Positions 34,466-38,905 of a DNA stretch of 38,905 nt are shown piece after piece. Position 1 is the first letter of the stretch, and each line of letters opens with the position of its first letter. The position numbers and the translations under genes were made by a program. Below the pieces are notes generated by a model that was not told the origin of the DNA, made no database searches, and saw only the letters and a list, made by a program, of their open reading frames with translations. Source of the stretch: Bacteroides sp. (lineage in GTDB: Bacteria > Bacteroidota > Bacteroidia > Bacteroidales > Muribaculaceae); contig JAAVEO010000041.1 in the NCBI GenBank assembly GCA_014801225.1, positions 1 through 38,905 of the forward strand. Reading direction: 5' to 3'.

Positions 34466-36850
34466 ATGCAGGAAGAATCATCACCCTACAATTATCTTGA
34501 CGGGCTGAACGAACAGCAAAGGGCCGCCGTTGTCTACAACGACGGTCCTGAACTTGTGATAGCCGGCGCCGGATCGGGCAAGACCCGAGTGCTGACCTAC
34601 AAGATAGTGGATCTTATACGTCATGGTTACGAACCTTGGCGCATTCTCGCGCTTACATTCACCAACAAGGCAGCCCGCGAGATGAAAGAGCGTATCACCG
34701 CCATTATAGGAGAAAAACTCGCCTCACGCCTATGGATGGGTACTTTTCACTCCATTTTCCTGCGTATGCTCCGGCGTCACGCTGAGGAGATAGGATATAA
34801 ATCAGGATTCACGATCTACGACACAACCGATTCACGATCGCTTGTGAAGACTATCGTGAAGGAACTTGGGCTGGATGAGAAACAATACAAGCCCGCCACT
34901 ATCTGCAACGTAATCTCCAACGCAAAGAATGAACTGACAGATCCCGACCAATACATGCTCGTCAGGGAGAATTACGAGGCTGACAGGAGGGCGAAGCGTC
35001 CGGCCACGGGACAGATATATAAAGAGTATTGCGTGCGATGCAAGCGCGCCAACGCTATGGATTTCGACGATATCCTCGTCAATACGAATCTTCTTCTCCG
35101 CGATCATCCCGATATTCGACGCCACTATCAGGAATTCTTCAAATATATATTGGTGGATGAGTATCAGGACACTAACTTCGCACAGCATCTCATCGTGAAT
35201 CAGCTTACGGGAGAGAACCGCAAATTCTGCCTTGTGGGCGACGATGCGCAGAGTATCTACTCATTCCGCGGTGCAAATATCGGCAACATCCTGACCTTGG
35301 AGAAGAGGTATCCCGATCTAAAAGTGTTCAAACTCGAGCGCAACTACCGCTCCACACAGAATATCGTGGATGCAGCGAGCAGCCTTATCGAGAAGAACCA
35401 GCATCAGATGCGGAAGAATGTGTACAGCGAGAACGACAAGGGAGACCTGATAGAAGTGGTGAAATCATATAGCGATATGGAGGAGGCTTATCTCGTAGCG
35501 AATATGATCACCAATACCAAGCTTACCTATCACGATTCTTACGAGGAGTATGCCGTGCTTTACCGCACTAACGCCCAGTCGCGAGCATTAGAGGAATCTC
35601 TTCGTAAACGCAATATCCCCTATCGCATCTACGGCGGTCTATCCTTCTATCAGCGCAAGGAGATTAAGGATGTGATTTGCTATTTCCGCCTCTCCATCAA
35701 TCCGGATGATGACGAGGCTCTAAGGAGAGTGATCAACTATCCTACACGCGGTATCGGCGAGACAACGTTGAAGAAATTGCAGATGGCCGCCACGCTTGGA
35801 GAGAAGAGTCTGTGGCAGGTGATTTGCAACATGGAAGCGTCTCAACTTGATGTCAATTCAGGCACGAAGAAGAAACTGGAGGGCTTCCGCGATCTTATAC
35901 AAGCCTTTATCGATGATAACACGGCCGGAGCGGATGCATATTCCCTCGGTCAGTTGATTTACAATCGTACAGGGATACTCGCCCGACTCGCTCACGACAA
36001 TACCCCCGAAAGCATAAGCCGGCAAGAGAACCTCTCGGAGATGCTTGCGGCCCTTAAGGAATTTGTACAGATGCGAGTGGAAGCCGGAGAATCGGAAACC
36101 GATATGCGGTCCTTCTTGTCGGAAGTGATGCTTGCCACCGATCAGGATTCAGATGATGAAACGGAGGGGCCGAAGGTGACTCTAATGACGGCTCATGCCG
36201 CCAAGGGATTGGAATTCGGTCATATATTCGTGGTAGGAGTGGAAGAGGAATTGTTCCCCTCGTCAATGTCAATGGATACCCTTGCTGCCGTAGAAGAGGA
36301 AAGGCGTCTGCTCTATGTGGCTATCACCAGAGCAAAACTTACCTGTGTCCTCACATACGCCGGATCGCGTTTCCGCAACGGGCAGACAATGATGACACAG
36401 CCATCGCGATTTCTTTCTGAGATAAATCCCAGATTCCTGAATCTCAAGCGTTCCGATTCCATAGGCGGAGGTGCGACCCGTGGATTTACTGACCCGACTG
36501 CCGGCTACCGCAGTCGTGAATCTTCTTACGGAGGATATTCCGGTTACGGGAGCCGAAACAAAACAACATCTACCGCCACTACACGAAGAATCACGCCGAT
36601 ATCCGGTTCGCGCATAAGCACACCCCGTGTGACCTCTTCCGCCGCGCCATCATCCGGCACGCCGGGAGAATATGGACATCTTACGCAGGATGTGTTGCCT
36701 ACAGGTACGAAAGTGGCGCATGAGAAGTTAGGTCATGGTGTTGTGGTATCGCTCGGTGAATTGAGCGGCGAACCGACCGTTGTCATCAACTTCTCCGAAG
36801 TAGGAGAAAAGAAACTTCTCCTGAAATTCGCAAAACTCAAATTACTCTGA
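34466..36850 (+). CDS. pcrA: UvrD/PcrA-type ATP-dependent DNA helicase
   Basis: 794 aa, superfamily 1 helicase with all motifs: GAGSGKTR (I, 34-41), LVDEYQDTN (II), LVGDDAQSIYSFRGA (III), LERNYRSTQNI (IV), VTLMTAHAAKGLEF (V) and EERRLLYVAITRAK (VI). After a low-complexity Gly/Ser/Thr linker (about 680-735) comes a Tudor-like tail (VAHEKLGHGVVVSLG ... EKKLLLKFAKLKLL), as in PcrA/UvrD, where it binds RNA polymerase. It acts in nucleotide excision and mismatch repair and removes blocks to replication. It is the third gene of the operon, 7 bp before nspC. The symbol could equally be uvrD. Confidence 0.94.
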   Translation: MQEESSPYNYLDGLNEQQRAAVVYNDGPELVIAGAGSGKTRVLTYKIVDLIRHGYEPWRILALTFTNKAAREMKERITAIIGEKLASRLWMGTFHSIFLRMLRRHAEEIGYKSGFTIYDTTDSRSLVKTIVKELGLDEKQYKPATICNVISNAKNELTDPDQYMLVRENYEADRRAKRPATGQIYKEYCVRCKRANAMDFDDILVNTNLLLRDHPDIRRHYQEFFKYILVDEYQDTNFAQHLIVNQLTGENRKFCLVGDDAQSIYSFRGANIGNILTLEKRYPDLKVFKLERNYRSTQNIVDAASSLIEKNQHQMRKNVYSENDKGDLIEVVKSYSDMEEAYLVANMITNTKLTYHDSYEEYAVLYRTNAQSRALEESLRKRNIPYRIYGGLSFYQRKEIKDVICYFRLSINPDDDEALRRVINYPTRGIGETTLKKLQMAATLGEKSLWQVICNMEASQLDVNSGTKKKLEGFRDLIQAFIDDNTAGADAYSLGQLIYNRTGILARLAHDNTPESISRQENLSEMLAALKEFVQMRVEAGESETDMRSFLSEVMLATDQDSDDETEGPKVTLMTAHAAKGLEFGHIFVVGVEEELFPSSMSMDTLAAVEEERRLLYVAITRAKLTCVLTYAGSRFRNGQTMMTQPSRFLSEINPRFLNLKRSDSIGGGATRGFTDPTAGYRSRESSYGGYSGYGSRNKTTSTATTRRITPISGSRISTPRVTSSAAPSSGTPGEYGHLTQDVLPTGTKVAHEKLGHGVVVSLGELSGEPTVVINFSEVGEKKLLLKFAKLKLL

Positions 36851-36857
36851 TTGAAAA

Positions 36858-38024
36858 ATGACAATAGAAAGAAATAAAGGTGTATTGCCAACACCTTACT
36901 ATATCGTTTATGAGGAACGTCTGCGCAATAATATGCGGAAACTTCGCAGTGTGGCGGATGAAGCCGGAATAAAGATAATTATGGCGTTCAAGGCCAACGC
37001 ACTTTGGAAGACTTTCCCCATTATCAAAGAGTATTTCGGAGCTTCCACTGCGAGTTCGCTCAACGAGATGAAGCTGTCGCTCGATTTCCTCGGCAACGAT
37101 GTGCATGCCTACTGCCCGGTATATACCGACAGAACCTTTCCACAATTTCTGGAGGGATGCAATCATATCACATTCAACTCCATCGCGCAGTTCGAGCGTT
37201 TCAAAAAGGATATCGAAACCTATAACGCGGCTCATCCCGAGCGACACGTGAGTCCCGGATTAAGAGTGAACCCTCAGTGTTCGGTGATAGAGACGGATAT
37301 ATATAATCCTTGTCTTCCGGGTTCGAGATTCGGAGAAATGCCTGAAGCGGTAGCTAATGGTGTGCCGGAGGGTATCGAGGGTCTGCATTTTCATGCCCTA
37401 TGCGAATCTTCAAGCGAAGATCTGGAAAAGATGCTTGAAGCATTCCGCAGTCAGTTCGGACATCTTCTTCCCAAAGTGAAATGGCTGAATATGGGTGGCG
37501 GACATCTCATCACACGTAAAGATTATAATACCGACCTCTTTATCCGCCTGATGAAAGAGCTTAAGCGTGATTATCCCAATCTGGAACTTATCATTGAACC
37601 GGGAAGTGCTTTTACATGGCAAACGGGAGATCTTGAGGTGACGGTGTTGGATGTGGTGGAGAACGCCGGAATCCGTACTGCGATTATCGATGCTTCGTTT
37701 GCATGCCACATGCCCGACTGTCTCGAAATGCCTTATCGTCCGGCTATCGCACAGGCTCTTCCTGATGATGCAGAAGACGGATATGAGTATCGTCTCGGAG
37801 GAAATTCCTGCCTTAGCGGTGACTTCGTAGGCACTTGGAAATTCAAAGAACCTTTGAAAGCCGGTGACCGACTCACTTTGCTTGACATGAATCATTATAC
37901 CACTGTCAAGACCAACATGTTCAATGGCATTGACCATCCCTCCATATATCTCCAGCCTGAGAACGGAGAGCCGGAATTGCTCCGAGTCTTCTCCTACGAC
38001 GATTACCGCGATCGCATGGACTGA
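36858..38024 (+). CDS. nspC: Carboxynorspermidine/carboxyspermidine decarboxylase
   Basis: 388 aa, fold III PLP decarboxylase. The N-terminal PLP lysine is Lys45 (IMAFKANALWKTF). Other family motifs are GLRVNPQCSVIETDIYNPC, SRFGEMPE, LHFHALCESSSEDLEKML, WLNMGGGHLITR and EPGSAF. Near the C-terminus come NSCLSGDF and YTTVKTNMFNGI. It decarboxylates carboxyspermidine (or carboxynorspermidine) in the last step of spermidine synthesis in gut bacteria that lack S-adenosylmethionine decarboxylase. The partner dehydrogenase is not in the window. aguA and aguB 20 kb away supply putrescine. It is the last gene of its operon, before a hairpin terminator. Confidence 0.95.
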   Translation: MTIERNKGVLPTPYYIVYEERLRNNMRKLRSVADEAGIKIIMAFKANALWKTFPIIKEYFGASTASSLNEMKLSLDFLGNDVHAYCPVYTDRTFPQFLEGCNHITFNSIAQFERFKKDIETYNAAHPERHVSPGLRVNPQCSVIETDIYNPCLPGSRFGEMPEAVANGVPEGIEGLHFHALCESSSEDLEKMLEAFRSQFGHLLPKVKWLNMGGGHLITRKDYNTDLFIRLMKELKRDYPNLELIIEPGSAFTWQTGDLEVTVLDVVENAGIRTAIIDASFACHMPDCLEMPYRPAIAQALPDDAEDGYEYRLGGNSCLSGDFVGTWKFKEPLKAGDRLTLLDMNHYTTVKTNMFNGIDHPSIYLQPENGEPELLRVFSYDDYRDRMD

Positions 38025-38075
38025 TTACTTCTTCCCTCATAACGCAAGTTCGGGATAAGAACCGCCAAAAAAATT

Positions 38076-38109
38076 GAATCGGCAGCTTGAAAAAGTTGCC
38101 GATTCTTTT
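38076..38109 (+). terminator. Hairpin terminator after nspC
   Basis: An 11-bp stem, GAATCGGCAGC (38076-38086) with GTTGCCGATTC (38095-38105), contains one G-T wobble and an 8-nt loop and is followed by TTTT. It lies 52 bp after the nspC stop and fits a rho-independent terminator for the operon. Confidence 0.85.
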
Positions 38110-38600
38110 GGTAATATCATTGATAATTAATTAGGGTGTTCATTCTAAACTTGTTATCTTGTGCCCTGACTTGGAGGTTGACTTAGGGGGTACCCCCAAG
38201 TCAACCCCCAGAATCATGTTTTTCTTTTCATCAGCCATATATAGTTAGGGTTAGTTCATCGGGCGTATATATAGCCCGAACCAAACCGAACTAAATATCA
38301 TTTCCACTACGGTGCCAATTGAAAATCAGTGAGTTTCCACAATTCACAACAATGACGAGCCAAATGTGGGTAAAAAATACGCGATTTGGCTCTCTCGTAC
38401 ACTTCCATATACAGTCTATAAAGAGATGGATAATCACAATTGCCCCTATCCAAATCCGCCATCACGTTTCCAAAAGTTGTGTAAAAACATTAGATTTGGA
38501 AGTGTGACGTATTTGTCTTAGACATCACTTATAGGTTGGACGGTGCGTCAAGAAGTATTCTGATAGAATTGTGAGAAGTAGAAGTCTGATATTCAGGAAT
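38110..38600. other. Non-coding, palindrome-rich intergenic region
   Basis: No credible gene: the only open frame of note (38319-38507) has no family features. Inverted repeats are frequent. GAGCCAAAT (38357-38365) pairs with ATTTGGCTC (38384-38392). ACACTTCCA (38399-38407) pairs with TGGAAGTGT (38497-38505). TCCAAAT (38449-38455) pairs with ATTTGGA (38494-38500). TCGGGC and GCCCGA lie around 38258-38278. The AT content is high. Together with the broken gene on its right this looks like a site of past insertion or decay. Confidence 0.6.
38177..38205. repeat. Large GC-rich palindrome
   Basis: GTTGACTT (38177-38184) pairs with AAGTCAAC (38198-38205) around the self-complementary GGGGGTACCCCC (38186-38197), with a single unpaired A at 38185. 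The pairing can extend outward on both sides (GGAG with CCCC, one mismatch). It is strongly structured but lacks a T-tract, and no transcript obviously ends there. Confidence 0.8.
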
Positions 38601-38607
38601 TATTTAG

Positions 38608-38615
38608 TAATTTTG
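38608..38615 (+). promoter_or_regulatory. -7 box just before the truncated DUF1016-type gene
   Basis: TAATTTTG, an exact consensus, lies 4 bp before the ATG at 38620. As at the TonB-dependent receptor gene, the message would be leaderless or nearly so. No -33 TTTG is found. Confidence 0.5.
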
Positions 38616-38619
38616 TAAA

Positions 38620-38793
38620 ATGAAAACAATCATCGCCATTCATAATGAATCTGAATATAAAGATATACTGCGACAAGCTGTCGCAGTTATTGAAACGGCC
38701 AGAAATAAAGTAGCACGTGCTATTGCTGGATCTTCCAATGAAATACATTGGAATCCATATGAAAGCCCTTATAACGTTGATTATCAGGCTTAA
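38620..38793 (+). pseudogene. Truncated N-terminus of a DUF1016 (YhcG-type) gene
   Basis: The frame encodes 57 residues: MKTIIAIHNESEYKDILRQ, AVAVIETARNKVARAIAG, SSNEIHWN, then an unrelated tail PYESPYNVDYQA and stop. The first ~45 residues match the typical start of DUF1016 N-terminal-domain proteins (YhcG/PDDEXK nuclease family, normally over 300 aa). In these proteins HWN is followed by an isoleucine-glycine-rich continuation, which is missing here. Directly after the break lie 20-bp direct repeats that look like the end of a mobile element. The intact remainder may lie to the right of the window. Family assignment is from memory of the N-terminal pattern. Confidence 0.6.
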
Positions 38794-38905
38794 GGGTCAA
38801 ATTGCAGGCTGAAATCGGATCGCCGATGCATTAAGGTTCAAATTGCAGGCTAAAAGTTGTATAACGTCTTGACTATTTGTATTTTTAGGCATTTGAAAAG
38901 AAATG
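38755..38905 (+). mobile_element. Possible left end of an insertion element (cut by the window edge)
   Basis: Sequence after the broken DUF1016 frame contains two near-identical 20-mers, TAAGGGTCAAATTGCAGGCT (38791-38810) and TAAGGTTCAAATTGCAGGCT (38832-38851), 41 bp apart. A small inverted repeat ATCGG-ATCG-CCGAT lies between them. TTGACT (38869-38874) and a final ATG at 38903 could mark the promoter and start of a transposase. Multiple terminal direct repeats are known for IS21-family elements, but no transposase is visible, so the family is a guess. The left border is approximate. Confidence 0.4.
38791..38851 (+). repeat. Pair of 20-bp direct repeats
   Basis: Copies at 38791-38810 and 38832-38851 differ at one base (GGG against GGT before TCAAATTGCAGGCT). 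They overlap the stop codon of the truncated frame and are the main reason to suspect a mobile-element terminus. Confidence 0.8.

Noticed and set aside
38319..38507. A 62-codon frame in the region after nspC
   Set aside because: No promoter, no family signal, and it spans several inverted repeats; better read as non-coding.

Overview
The window looks like a chromosomal piece of a gut-type member of the Bacteroidota, order Bacteroidales, quite possibly Muribaculaceae. The reasons are: -7 promoter boxes of the form TAnnTTTG instead of E. coli-type -10 boxes; large secreted proteins with type IX secretion (T9SS) C-terminal sorting domains; BspA-type leucine-rich repeats; a TonB-dependent receptor paired with a DUF4249 lipoprotein; and the carboxyspermidine route for polyamines. 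The family-level placement is inference.

Layout. Positions 1-13516 (minus strand) hold three consecutive genes for very large secreted surface proteins, each separated by 21 bp: a BspA/LRR protein (1363 aa), a 2715-aa multidomain protein, and a protein with InlB-type repeats that runs off the left edge. Upstream of them (13560-13782) is the most striking object in the window. A 181-bp segment is bounded by 21-bp inverted repeats (20/21 identical). Each repeat is built of palindromic arms around an asymmetric core that is inverted between the two copies. Inside the segment lies a textbook Bacteroides promoter (TTTG-N20-TAACTTTG), which in this assembly points AWAY from the surface-protein operon. 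This is the architecture of an invertible, phase-variable promoter, here apparently OFF. In the present orientation it would transcribe a short unit with a possible 51-aa peptide and a strong hairpin terminator.

Positions 14.3-24.6 kb are housekeeping: yraN-nadC (minus), rlmH (plus), the agmatine-to-putrescine pair aguA-aguB (minus), a DUF1599 gene overlapping a MauE/DoxX-like membrane protein gene (plus), a MerR regulator with an M23 peptidase (minus), and alaS (plus) ending in a very strong hairpin. Positions 24.6-26.3 kb hold an AAA ATPase of the DUF4143 family, preceded by a tandem array of 33-bp repeats that overlaps its promoter. Positions 26.4-30.1 kb (minus) hold lipA-lipB, overlapping each other, then a CotH-family protein preceded by a small exported protein. 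Positions 30.1-33.0 kb (plus) hold the TonB-dependent receptor and DUF4249 lipoprotein. Positions 33.1-38.0 kb (plus) form a tight operon from a good promoter: S1/P1 nuclease, a stand-alone HsdR N-terminal-domain protein, a UvrD/PcrA helicase, and nspC. With aguA and aguB, nspC supplies three enzymes of the agmatine-to-putrescine-to-spermidine route.

Positions 38.1-38.9 kb are non-coding, palindrome-rich sequence. They end with the first ~45 codons of a DUF1016-type gene that is broken and followed by 20-bp direct repeats resembling the end of a mobile element entering from the right. No rRNA, tRNA, CRISPR array or recombinase gene was seen.
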